The notes under the pieces are model-generated. The model was not told the DNA's origin. It ran no database searches and worked only from the letters and a program-made list of their open reading frames with translations. This document shows, piece by piece, positions 1 through 6,054 of a DNA stretch of 26,643 bases. The DNA is from an uncultured Eubacteriales bacterium (GTDB taxonomy: Bacteria; Bacillota_A; Clostridia; Oscillospirales; Oscillospiraceae). Positions within the stretch are counted from its first letter, which is position 1; the number at the start of each line of letters is the position of its first letter. The translations under genes were made by a program, and so were the position numbers. The stretch lies in NCBI GenBank assembly GCA_900319835.1, contig ONPY01000026.1:1-26643 (forward strand), in the 5' to 3' direction.

Positions 1-1367
1 GAGGCCACCTGGCCGGCGGTGTTGATGATGCAGCCGTAGTCCCTGCCGTCGACTACGGTGGTGAGCACCTCCACGCCGTAGGAGAACTTGGAGAAGACCT
101 TGTTGTCCACGTTGTCTACAGAGAAGGCGGCCGGGGCCGGGGCGGCAAACTCCACCACGGCGGGCTTGGGGGCAAGCTCGTCGGCGATGGCCTGGGCCAG
201 GGCCTCCAACTGCTCCATCTGATTGTCGGCCAGGGCGGACTTGAGGGTGATCTTGTCGCCGATGAATTCCAAGCCCTTGAGACCCGCAAGCAGATCGGCC
301 ATGACCTTGCCGCTGGTGGGGGCCCAGGAGCCGTTTTCGATCAGGGCCACCTTGCGGTTCTGGAGATTGTGGGCGGCGATGTCGTGCAGCAGATTTTCCA
401 TGGTGACAAACACGCCGGCGTTGTAGGTGGTGGCGGCAAAGACCAGGTGGCTGCAGCGGAAGGCGTCGGAGACGATGTAGCTGGCGGGGGTGACGGAGGT
501 GTCGTGCATGCGCACCTTCACGCCCTTTTCCACCAGCTTTGCGGCCAGGATGTTGGCGGCGTTCTCGGTGTGGCCGTAGACGGAGGCGTAGGCCAGCATC
601 ACGCTGTTCTCCTCGGGGGTGTAGCTCGACCAGAGCAGGTACTTTTCCAGGAAGTCGCCGAAGTGGCTGCGCCAGACAAAGCCGTGCAGCGGGCAGACCA
701 GGGCGATGTCGAGCTTGGCGGCCTTCTTCAGCACGGCCTGCACCTGGGGGCCGTATTTGCCCACAATGTTGGTGTAGTAGCGGCGGGCCTCATCCAGGCA
801 CTCACCGAAGAAATCGACCTCATCGTTGAAGAGCCTGCCGTTGAGCGCGCCGAAGGAGCCGAAGGCGTCGGCGGTGAAGAGGATCTTGTCGGTCAGATCG
901 TAGGTCATCATAACCTCGGGCCAGTGGACCATGGGGGCCATGACGAAGGTGAAGCTGTGGCGGCCGGAGGAGAAGGTGTCGCCCTCCTTGACCAGCATCA
1001 CGCGGCCGGTGAGATCCAGGGGGAAGAACTGCTGAATCATGGTCTGGATCTTGGCGTTGCAGATGACCGTTGCCTCGGGGTAACGGCTCAGCACCAGCTC
1101 CAGGGTGGCGGCGTGGTCGGGCTCCATGTGGTGCACCACCACGTAGTCCAGCTTCCGCCCGCCCAGCTCGTGGGCCAGGTTTTCCAGAAACACGCCGTAG
1201 ACGGCCTTATCCACGGTGTCGAAGAGCACGGTCTTCTCGTCCAGCAGCAGGTAGGAGTTGTAGGAGACGCCGTCGGGCACGCCGTATACGCCCTCAAAGA
1301 AGGGGAGCCGTCTGTCGTCGGCACCGACCCAGATCAGGTCGTCCTGAACTTTTCTTGTGCAGTACAT
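1..1367 (-). CDS. fprA: Flavodiiron protein (A-type flavoprotein) with a C-terminal flavin-reductase-like extension, partial
   Basis: A soluble enzyme of the flavodiiron family, which reduces O2 (or NO) at a non-heme diiron site and protects anaerobes. The 455 residues in the window include a beta-lactamase-like diiron domain (about 1-250) with all expected ligands: H80, E82, D84 and H85 in HHMEPDHA, H148 in MVHWPEV, D167 in FTADAFG and H228 in CPLHGF. A flavodoxin domain follows from about 257 (MLAYASVYGHTENA, the FMN phosphate loop). After an Ala/Pro linker (about 410-420) a third domain begins with VFSKFSYGVEVLTT and DYGCIINTAGQVA, like the flavin-reductase/flavoredoxin fold, and runs off the window. 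The start follows AGGAGA at 1375-1380 and its own promoter at 1410-1438. The extension probably supplies electrons from NAD(P)H directly; that part is inference. The C-terminus is missing only because the window ends. Confidence 0.93.
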   Translation of the reverse strand, partial: MYCTRKVQDDLIWVGADDRRLPFFEGVYGVPDGVSYNSYLLLDEKTVLFDTVDKAVYGVFLENLAHELGGRKLDYVVVHHMEPDHAATLELVLSRYPEATVICNAKIQTMIQQFFPLDLTGRVMLVKEGDTFSSGRHSFTFVMAPMVHWPEVMMTYDLTDKILFTADAFGSFGALNGRLFNDEVDFFGECLDEARRYYTNIVGKYGPQVQAVLKKAAKLDIALVCPLHGFVWRSHFGDFLEKYLLWSSYTPEENSVMLAYASVYGHTENAANILAAKLVEKGVKVRMHDTSVTPASYIVSDAFRCSHLVFAATTYNAGVFVTMENLLHDIAAHNLQNRKVALIENGSWAPTSGKVMADLLAGLKGLEFIGDKITLKSALADNQMEQLEALAQAIADELAPKPAVVEFAAPAPAAFSVDNVDNKVFSKFSYGVEVLTTVVDGRDYGCIINTAGQVA

Positions 1368-1409
1368 AGTGTGTTCTCCTTTGTGTGAAAGGTAAGGTTT
1401 TGCCCTTCT

Positions 1410-1438
1410 ATTATAGGGGCTGGCCGCCTTTCTGGCAA
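1410..1438 (-). promoter_or_regulatory. Sigma-A promoter for fprA
   Basis: On the minus strand TTGCCA (1433-1438) is separated by exactly 17 bases from TATAAT (1410-1415). The start codon lies about 43 bases downstream and no other gene intervenes. Confidence 0.8.
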
Positions 1439-1453
1439 GCGGGAATTTTCAAA

Positions 1454-1483
1454 AGGAAAAGCGCCCGGAGGGGCGCTTTTCCT
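1454..1483 (-). terminator. Rho-independent terminator of the mocA-xdhC-DUF364 operon
   Basis: A perfect 13-bp GC-rich stem (arms 1454-1466 and 1471-1483, 4-base loop) lies just after the stop codon of the DUF364 gene. On the minus strand it is followed by a short T run (CCTTTTG), less than ideal but typical. It separates the operon from the fprA promoter. Confidence 0.75.
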
Positions 1484-1486
1484 GAG

Positions 1487-2227
1487 TCAGTCTTTTTTCA
1501 GCAGGAAGCTCTTGCCGTAGCCGTAGGGGTTGCCGCAGCGGTCGGCGCGGACATATTCCGCCAGCCCCGGCCGGTCCGTGACCACCAGACCCGCCAGCCT
1601 GTCGATACCGCAGTCCAGCAGCGCCGGGCACATGGGCACCGAGGGACCCGTCAGCACCGTGATCGCGTGTTGGCACAGCTCCAGCAGGTGGGGCAGGGTC
1701 TTGTTGATGAGGCTGCTGCCGGTGATGAGCACAAGGTCACACTGCGGCAGAATCCAGTCGCAGGCGGCATCCGGGTAGTCTCCCTCCTGGGGCGCGCGCT
1801 CAAGGACATAGACCGCCTTTGCCGCATCCCGCAGGCCGGGAGGGCCGTGCATGTGACCGATGATGCCCACCGTCCGGCCTCTCAGATCAATGCCCTCGGT
1901 GTAGTACTTTTCAAAGGACAGGTATGTCCCCAGCGCCTCCATGCGCGCGGGCGTGTTGTAAAAGGCGTTTGCCGCCGCAAGGCCGAAAGCCGCCTCCTCC
2001 AGATTCCAGGAGGCTGTGGCCTTCGCCGCCTCACGCAGCGGCAGACCCAGCAGACCATCCGGGTACATCGGCGCGATGGTGCTGCCCGGGGTGTCCATGC
2101 CAAGACCAAGACTGTCCGCGGTCTCCACCATGCTCCAGCGTGCCCCGGCGGTGAGCGCCGTGATGGGCGTGTCGCCCGTCACCCCAGCGGCCAGCGCCTC
2201 ATAGAGGGCAAAGAAATCAGGCTTCAT
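1487..2227 (-). CDS. DUF4213/DUF364 domain protein (putative metal-chelation, Rossmann-like)
   Basis: A 246-residue cytoplasmic protein. The N-terminal part (about 1-100) matches the DUF4213 pattern, with AAANAFYNTPARMEALG near residues 83-99. The C-terminal part matches DUF364: a Rossmann-like segment begins at TVGIIGHMHG, followed by CDLVLITGSSLINKTLPHLLEL and LTGPSVPMCPALLDCGIDRLAG, the conserved core of this family. The family has been called a putative heavy-metal chelation domain but has no proven reaction. Its ATG overlaps the end of xdhC by 11 bases, so the two are translationally coupled. That coupling and the mocA-like gene upstream suggest a role in molybdenum-cofactor or metal handling; this is inference from context. 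Confidence 0.85.
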   Translation of the reverse strand: MKPDFFALYEALAAGVTGDTPITALTAGARWSMVETADSLGLGMDTPGSTIAPMYPDGLLGLPLREAAKATASWNLEEAAFGLAAANAFYNTPARMEALGTYLSFEKYYTEGIDLRGRTVGIIGHMHGPPGLRDAAKAVYVLERAPQEGDYPDAACDWILPQCDLVLITGSSLINKTLPHLLELCQHAITVLTGPSVPMCPALLDCGIDRLAGLVVTDRPGLAEYVRADRCGNPYGYGKSFLLKKD

Positions 2228-3233
2228 TGCGCGTAGCCCTCAGCTCGATCATCTGTCCGGCGATGGAGATGGCGATTTCCGCCGGGGTCTCCGCCTTGAT
2301 GGAGAGCCCAATGGGGGTGGTGACGCGGGCAAAGTCCTCGTCGGTAAAGCCGTACTCCTCCCGCAGGCGCTGGAATACGCCCGCCTTCTTGTGTTTGGAG
2401 CCGATGACCCCGATGTAGCAGGCGGGGGTTTTGAGCATCTGGGCCTGCACCACCGCGTCAAAGGCGTGGCCGCGCGTCATGACGCAGGCGTAATCCTCGG
2501 CCCCCACGGTGATGAAGTCCGAGATGCGGGTAAAGTCGATGAGCAGGACCTCCTCCGCGGTGGGGAAGAGCTCCTTTCGCGCAAACTCGGGCCGGTCATC
2601 CAGCGCCACGCAGCGGAAGCCCACATGGCTCAAAACCGGCACCAGCTCCTGGGCCACATGGCCGCAGCCGAAGACGTAGACCCGGCCGGAGGAGTTGATC
2701 TGCTCGACGTAGAGGTCACGGCCCTCCTTTACCAGACGCTTCGGGTGGCGGCTGAGCTCGCCCCTGAGCCAGTCGGGCGCGTCCACAAACAGGCTGCCGC
2801 AGCTTCTGGTGCAGAGGCCGAGCCGACCCTCATCCCCGATGTCGGAGAGCAGCCACAGGTCCTCACCCTTGGAAAACAGCTCCTCGGCCTTCGCGCAAAG
2901 GGCCAGGGTCTCCTCGTCCCCGGCGGGGAGAAAACGGAAATAGACCTGCACGGCGCCGCCGCAGATCATGCCGAGGTTCTGCACGTCGTCCTTTGTCAGG
3001 GAAAAGTCCTGCTGGCCGGAGCGTTTTTCTTTCAGCATCCTGGCCGCGATCTGCTCGGAGCGGTACTCCACCGCGCCGCCGCCGATGGTGCCGCAGACGC
3101 GGCCCGTGTCCGCGATCAGCATCCGGGCGCCGGCCCCTCGCGGGGTCGCGCCGGAGGAGGCGATGACCGTGACCAGCACCAGGTCCTTGCCCTCCGAGAG
3201 CAGGGACGCGATCTGGCGAAACATGTTTCTCAT
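2217..3233 (-). CDS. xdhC: XdhC/CoxI family molybdenum hydroxylase maturation factor
   Basis: XdhC proteins bind molybdenum cofactor and promote its sulfuration and insertion into xanthine-dehydrogenase-type enzymes. This protein has 338 residues. The N-terminal XdhC/CoxI domain shows VTVIASSGATPRGAGARML (residues 21-39) and GTIGGGAVE (48-56), with CGGAVQV at 91-97. The C-terminal Rossmann domain has VFGCGHVAQELVPVL (187-201), then DDRPEFA and VIGSKHKK, and ends with TPIGLSIKAETPAEIAISI, all typical. An in-frame ATG at 3338 would add 35 residues, but the start at 3233 has AGGAGGT (3241-3247) at good spacing and begins the conserved domain, so I chose it. It lies 40 bases after the mocA-like gene and overlaps the DUF364 gene. 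No hydroxylase structural gene is in the window, so the client enzyme is unknown. Confidence 0.92.
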   Translation of the reverse strand: MRNMFRQIASLLSEGKDLVLVTVIASSGATPRGAGARMLIADTGRVCGTIGGGAVEYRSEQIAARMLKEKRSGQQDFSLTKDDVQNLGMICGGAVQVYFRFLPAGDEETLALCAKAEELFSKGEDLWLLSDIGDEGRLGLCTRSCGSLFVDAPDWLRGELSRHPKRLVKEGRDLYVEQINSSGRVYVFGCGHVAQELVPVLSHVGFRCVALDDRPEFARKELFPTAEEVLLIDFTRISDFITVGAEDYACVMTRGHAFDAVVQAQMLKTPACYIGVIGSKHKKAGVFQRLREEYGFTDEDFARVTTPIGLSIKAETPAEIAISIAGQMIELRATRNEA

Positions 3234-3273
3234 GGAAAGACCTCCTGAACATAAGAATGGGAACAGCGCGGGG

Positions 3274-4197
3274 TCAGAGGATCCCGTCAAAGTATTGATC
3301 AAAGCGCTCGGCCGCGGTTTTGCGCAGATCGTTTTCAAAGCGATGGAAGGCTTCGATGAGGCGGCGGCCGTCCTCTGTCAGGCGGCTCTGCCCGCCGCCG
3401 GCCCCGCCCTGGCTGCGTTCGATGAGCGTGCGGCTGAACTGGGACTCCATGGTGCGGATGATGTTCCAGCCCGTGGAGTAGGAGATCTGCATGCGCTGGC
3501 AGGCGGTGCGGACGGAGTGGGTCTCGTCCACCAGGCCCAGCAGCATGGCGATCTTGCTGTCAAAGAAGGGGACCTCCTTGGCAAGCGCCACGCTCACCGT
3601 GGGGCGGATGAGCTGCTGATTGTGATAGCTCAGCAGCACGCGGTAGTCCTCCGGCGTGTCCGCGTCGTGGAGGATGCCCGCGTCTTCCACCTCGATCCGG
3701 GCCATGGCCTCGCCGCAGCGGGAGATGGCGCCCCGGAGCCCGCCCTCGCCGGAATCGGAAAGCAGGGCGCCGACCAGAGAAGAGTCGATCAGGATCGGGT
3801 GCCCGTCCTTCCCCTCGCAGACCGGACAGGCCAGCTTTGCGCCGGAATCCAGGAGACTGCGCACCGTGGCGGAGGTAAACAGCGGGATGTCCACCGGGGT
3901 AAAGAGGATGCGGTCACACTTGTCCTTCAGATAGCTCAGTCCGATCTTGGCCGAGTCGAACATCTGGCTGTGCGCGTAGTTCTCGTTGCGCAGAAACACC
4001 AGCCCGAGACCCGCCAGATGCCGCTCCAGCTGGGTGGCGTTGTAGCCCGTGACCATGACGATCCGCTCTGCCCCGGCCTGCTGCAGCGTGGCCACCACGC
4101 GCTGGGCGATGGAGATGGAGCCGATGTTGAGCATGGGCTTGAAGTCCCCCATCCGGGAGGACATCCCCGCCGCCACGATGACTGCACCTGTCTGCAT
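3274..4197 (-). CDS. MocA-like molybdopterin cytidylyltransferase fused to a ModE-like winged helix
   Basis: Residues 1-190 form a nucleotidyltransferase domain: AVIVAAGMSSRMGDFKPML (5-23) is the nucleotide-binding loop, PVDIP (101-105) carries the metal-binding Asp, and GHPILI (132-137) and DTPEDY (180-185) are typical of MocA, which attaches CMP to molybdopterin for xanthine-dehydrogenase-type enzymes. Residues about 210-300 are a separate winged helix-turn-helix of the LysR/ModE N-terminal type: a helix-turn-helix around SVRTACQRMQISYSTGWNIIRTM, then a wing with RSQGGAGGGQSRLTEDG. ModE-type domains regulate molybdenum genes. The start follows AGGAGGG (4204-4210). It is the first gene of the operon with xdhC and the DUF364 gene. 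The fusion suggests a regulator tied to the enzyme; a perfect palindrome overlaps its own promoter. NTP specificity (CTP or GTP) cannot be read with certainty. Confidence 0.88.
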   Translation of the reverse strand: MQTGAVIVAAGMSSRMGDFKPMLNIGSISIAQRVVATLQQAGAERIVMVTGYNATQLERHLAGLGLVFLRNENYAHSQMFDSAKIGLSYLKDKCDRILFTPVDIPLFTSATVRSLLDSGAKLACPVCEGKDGHPILIDSSLVGALLSDSGEGGLRGAISRCGEAMARIEVEDAGILHDADTPEDYRVLLSYHNQQLIRPTVSVALAKEVPFFDSKIAMLLGLVDETHSVRTACQRMQISYSTGWNIIRTMESQFSRTLIERSQGGAGGGQSRLTEDGRRLIEAFHRFENDLRKTAAERFDQYFDGIL

Positions 4198-4203
4198 CTT
4201 TCA

Positions 4204-4300
4204 CCCTCCTGTCAAAAGCGAATGGTATAAAACCCCATGCACGTGGGGGCTTGCACATCCGTTTCGCTTGTCCCGACAGGGACGAGAAACGGGCGCCTGC
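4204..4300 (-). promoter_or_regulatory. Structured 5' leader of the mocA-like gene with attenuator-like hairpin
   Basis: Between the predicted start site (near 4334) and the ATG lie two hairpins on the minus-strand transcript. The first pairs 4286-4291 with 4260-4265 (CGTTTC/GAAACG) and, within it, 4279-4283 with 4270-4274 (GTCCC/GGGAC). The second pairs CCCCA with TGGGG (4244-4248 and 4233-4237) and is followed immediately by TTTTAT (4227-4232), as in an attenuator. The ribosome binding site AGGAGGG is at 4204-4210. I cannot match it to the Moco riboswitch or another known class by eye. Confidence 0.4.
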
Positions 4301-4305
4301 ATCAA

Positions 4306-4342
4306 ATATTGCCTGTGAAAGCGGAGGTTTCACAGGCAATAT
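4306..4342 (-). promoter_or_regulatory. Perfect 15-bp inverted repeat over the mocA promoter, likely operator
   Basis: Arms ATATTGCCTGTGAAA (4306-4320) and its exact complement (4328-4342) flank a 7-base spacer. The right arm overlaps the -10 element at 4341-4346 and covers the expected transcription start near 4334. That position suits a repressor operator for a dimeric winged-helix protein. As RNA it would lose part of one arm, so a DNA role is favoured, though a terminator for the upstream methyltransferase gene is an alternative. Confidence 0.55.
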
Positions 4343-4369
4343 CATACACCCGCGCGGGGCCTTTGTAAA
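4341..4369 (-). promoter_or_regulatory. Sigma-A promoter for the mocA-xdhC-DUF364 operon
   Basis: On the minus strand TTTACA (4364-4369) and TATGAT (4341-4346) are 17 bases apart, each one base from consensus. It sits just after the stop codon of the methyltransferase gene. Confidence 0.65.
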
Positions 4370-4398
4370 CCACCGGCCGGACAGGAAAAAGCGGACGT

Positions 4399-5337
4399 TT
4401 ACCCGCGGTGCTTTTTCAGCAGGGCGGCGGTGTTGCGCTCCCAGAACACGCCGTCGGCGTAGCCCTGGATGCGCTTTTCGGTCTCCGCCAGCGCCAGGCG
4501 TTTTTCCGCCCAGGCACAGTAGGCCGCCTCGCGCTCGATGCCCACGTAGTGCCGCCCGAGCTTTTTGGCGGTCACGGCGGAGGAGCCGGAGCCCAGGAAG
4601 GGGTCCAGCACGATGTCCCCGGGGTCGGTGCTCGCCAGGATGAGCTTTGCCATCAGCTTCTCCGGCTTCTGCGCGGGGTGGGGCGTGTTCTCCGGCATGG
4701 ACCAGAAGGGGACGGAGATGTCGTCCCAGAAGTTGGAGGGGTAGCTGTTGCGGAAGCGGCCTTCGGCGCTCTCCTCCCAGTCCTTGGGCTGCCCGCACTC
4801 ACGGTAGGGGGCCAGCACCCGCCGCCGCTGCATGACGGCCTCCGGGTGAAAACAGTAGTCGGCCGACACGGTGGCAAACCAGATGTCCTCCAGGACGTTT
4901 TTCCAGTTGCGCCGGGCGCCCCGGCCCTTCTCCCGCTGCCAGGTGATGCGGTTTTGCACCCGCAGGCGTCGGGCGAGAATCGGCCCGATGACCAGACTGC
5001 TGCGCCAGTCGCAGCAGACGTAGACGGAGCCCGTCTCCTTCAAACAGGGCAGCGCGGCGTCAAGCCAGGATTCGGTATAGGCGGCGTATTCCGTCTCGCC
5101 CATGCGGGAAAAGCGGCTGCCGTTGTAGTTTTTGGTGAGGTTGTAGGGGGGATCGACGATCAGCAGATCCGCAAAGCCCCGCGGTAGCAGCTTCAACAGC
5201 TCCAGACTGTCGCCCAGCAGGATCCTGTCCAGCGCCTCGTCCCGGGCCAGGGGCCCCGCGGGGCGCAGACAGCGGGCCAGAAGATCCCGGCTCTCCTCCT
5301 CGGTCAGCTCCAGACTCCGGTTGTTTGCAGCTTTCAT
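4399..5337 (-). CDS. Site-specific DNA methyltransferase (N6-adenine or N4-cytosine, beta-class), orphan
   Basis: An S-adenosylmethionine-dependent DNA methyltransferase of 312 residues. The catalytic motif VDPPYNLTKNYNG is at residues 61-73 (DPPY at 62-65) and the cofactor motif DPFLGSGSSA at 245-254, so the catalytic motif comes before the AdoMet motif, the beta-class order. The segment between them (about 100-235) probably holds target recognition. DPPY is found in both N6-adenine and N4-cytosine enzymes, so the methylated base is not settled. An open frame extends upstream to 5559, but ATG 5337 follows AAGGAGGG at good spacing and a promoter at 5360-5388; the upstream part lies in repeat sequence. 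No restriction endonuclase or specificity gene is adjacent, so it is probably a solitary methylase with an epigenetic or protective role. Confidence 0.88.
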   Translation of the reverse strand: MKAANNRSLELTEEESRDLLARCLRPAGPLARDEALDRILLGDSLELLKLLPRGFADLLIVDPPYNLTKNYNGSRFSRMGETEYAAYTESWLDAALPCLKETGSVYVCCDWRSSLVIGPILARRLRVQNRITWQREKGRGARRNWKNVLEDIWFATVSADYCFHPEAVMQRRRVLAPYRECGQPKDWEESAEGRFRNSYPSNFWDDISVPFWSMPENTPHPAQKPEKLMAKLILASTDPGDIVLDPFLGSGSSAVTAKKLGRHYVGIEREAAYCAWAEKRLALAETEKRIQGYADGVFWERNTAALLKKHRG

Positions 5338-5359
5338 GCGCTCCCTCCTTTCCAAAGCC

Positions 5360-5388
5360 ACTCTATCATAAAGCGGGGAGCGCGTCAA
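5360..5388 (-). promoter_or_regulatory. Possible sigma-A promoter for the DNA methyltransferase gene
   Basis: On the minus strand TTGACG (5383-5388) is followed after 17 bases by TAGAGT (5360-5365). The -35 is strong and the -10 weak; the start codon is 22 bases downstream of the -10. Confidence 0.5.
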
Positions 5389-5389
5389 T

Positions 5390-5640
5390 TCAAGGCTCCT
5401 TAGCGGCTTGCCAAAGAAAAACGCCAAGCCGTTGGAGAACAGAACCGCAGGGGAGCTCGAGGGGAAGATTCCCCCAGCGGGGGAAATGTCAGCGAAACTG
5501 ACAAAAGGGGCGAGGATCAAGGCCCGCCTCGAATACAATAACCGCCGTCTGAAAAGCATGTTATTACAGGCTTTTCAGATAATGGCATTTTGCGGCGAGC
5601 AAAATGCTCGGCGGATGACGCGGCAGCATCACAGAAATGT
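5390..5640. repeat. Compound palindromic intergenic element (chain of hairpins)
   Basis: The roughly 367-base gap between the methyltransferase and ymxH genes (5338-5704) holds no credible gene. It carries successive inverted repeats: TTCCCCC/GGGGGAA (5469-5475, 5479-5485), TGTCAG/CTGACA (5487-5492, 5498-5503), TCTGAAAAGC/GCTTTTCAGA (5548-5557, 5570-5579), GCATTTTGC/GCAAAATGC (5585-5593, 5599-5607), and an imperfect GCGGCA...TGCCGC pair near 5620-5653. The TGTCAG hairpin is closely related to one at 19785-19799. It looks like one or more degenerate palindromic repeat units. Confidence 0.6.
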
Positions 5641-5704
5641 GCTGTTGCCGCGGAATTGGACAAATTATGACCGGCATAGAGTAGGGCAGGGAGGGTGATG
5701 TGCG

Positions 5705-5980
5705 ATGATGAGCTGTTTTTCCGAACTGCGGTATAAGGAAGTGATCGACATCCACACGGGCTACCGCCTGGGCTATGTGTGCGATCTGGAGTTTGACGAC
5801 AGGGAGGGGTGTCTGGCCTCTCTGGTGACGCCGGGCCGACCCCGCTTTTTCGGGCTGCTCGGCCGGGAGGACGACTATATCCTGCCCTGGAGCAGCATCG
5901 TCCGCGTGGGGACGGACATCGTGCTGGTGGAGGTGAAGGGGGAGTTTGCGCGCCGAAAGCGCCAGACCCATTTCTTTTAA
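5705..5980 (+). CDS. ymxH: YlmC/YmxH family sporulation protein (PRC-barrel)
   Basis: A 91-residue protein consisting of one PRC-barrel-like domain. The opening FSELRYKEVIDIHTGYRLGYVCDLEFD and the later FFGLLGREDDYILPWSSIVRVGTDIVLV are the standard YlmC/YmxH pattern. Members are conserved in endospore formers and linked to sporulation; the biochemical role is not known. Two ATG codons in tandem (5705 and 5708) follow GGGAGGG at 5690-5695; the first is given. No clear promoter was found in the hairpin-rich stretch upstream. Its presence supports an endospore-forming Clostridial host. Confidence 0.9.
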   Translation: MMSCFSELRYKEVIDIHTGYRLGYVCDLEFDDREGCLASLVTPGRPRFFGLLGREDDYILPWSSIVRVGTDIVLVEVKGEFARRKRQTHFF

Positions 5981-5983
5981 CTG

Positions 5984-6012
5984 TTGGCAAAGGCGGCCGG
6001 ATGCGGTATAAT
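5984..6012 (+). promoter_or_regulatory. Sigma-A promoter for the lipoprotein gene at 6055
   Basis: TTGGCA (5984-5989) and a perfect TATAAT (6007-6012) are separated by 17 bases. It lies directly after the ymxH stop codon and 42 bases before the next start codon. Confidence 0.8.
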
Positions 6013-6054
6013 ATACCATTATACGAAATCCAAACCCGGGAGGAAGAGGCCGCC

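Noticed and set aside
369..1388. Plus-strand open frame of 339 codons over the flavoprotein gene
   Set aside because: The minus strand carries an intact flavodiiron protein with all ligands; the plus-strand product is a Gly/Val/His-rich shadow.
3234..3338. Upstream start for xdhC at 3338
   Set aside because: It would overlap the end of the mocA-like gene and add a non-conserved 35-residue tail; AGGAGGT sits before ATG 3233.
4204..4300. Moco riboswitch before the mocA-like gene
   Set aside because: Position and gene context would fit, but I could not find the conserved core of that class by eye, so I list only a structured leader.
5338..5559. N-terminal extension of the DNA methyltransferase up to 5559
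   Set aside because: The extra 74 codons lie in promoter and repeat sequence, and a good ribosome binding site precedes ATG 5337.
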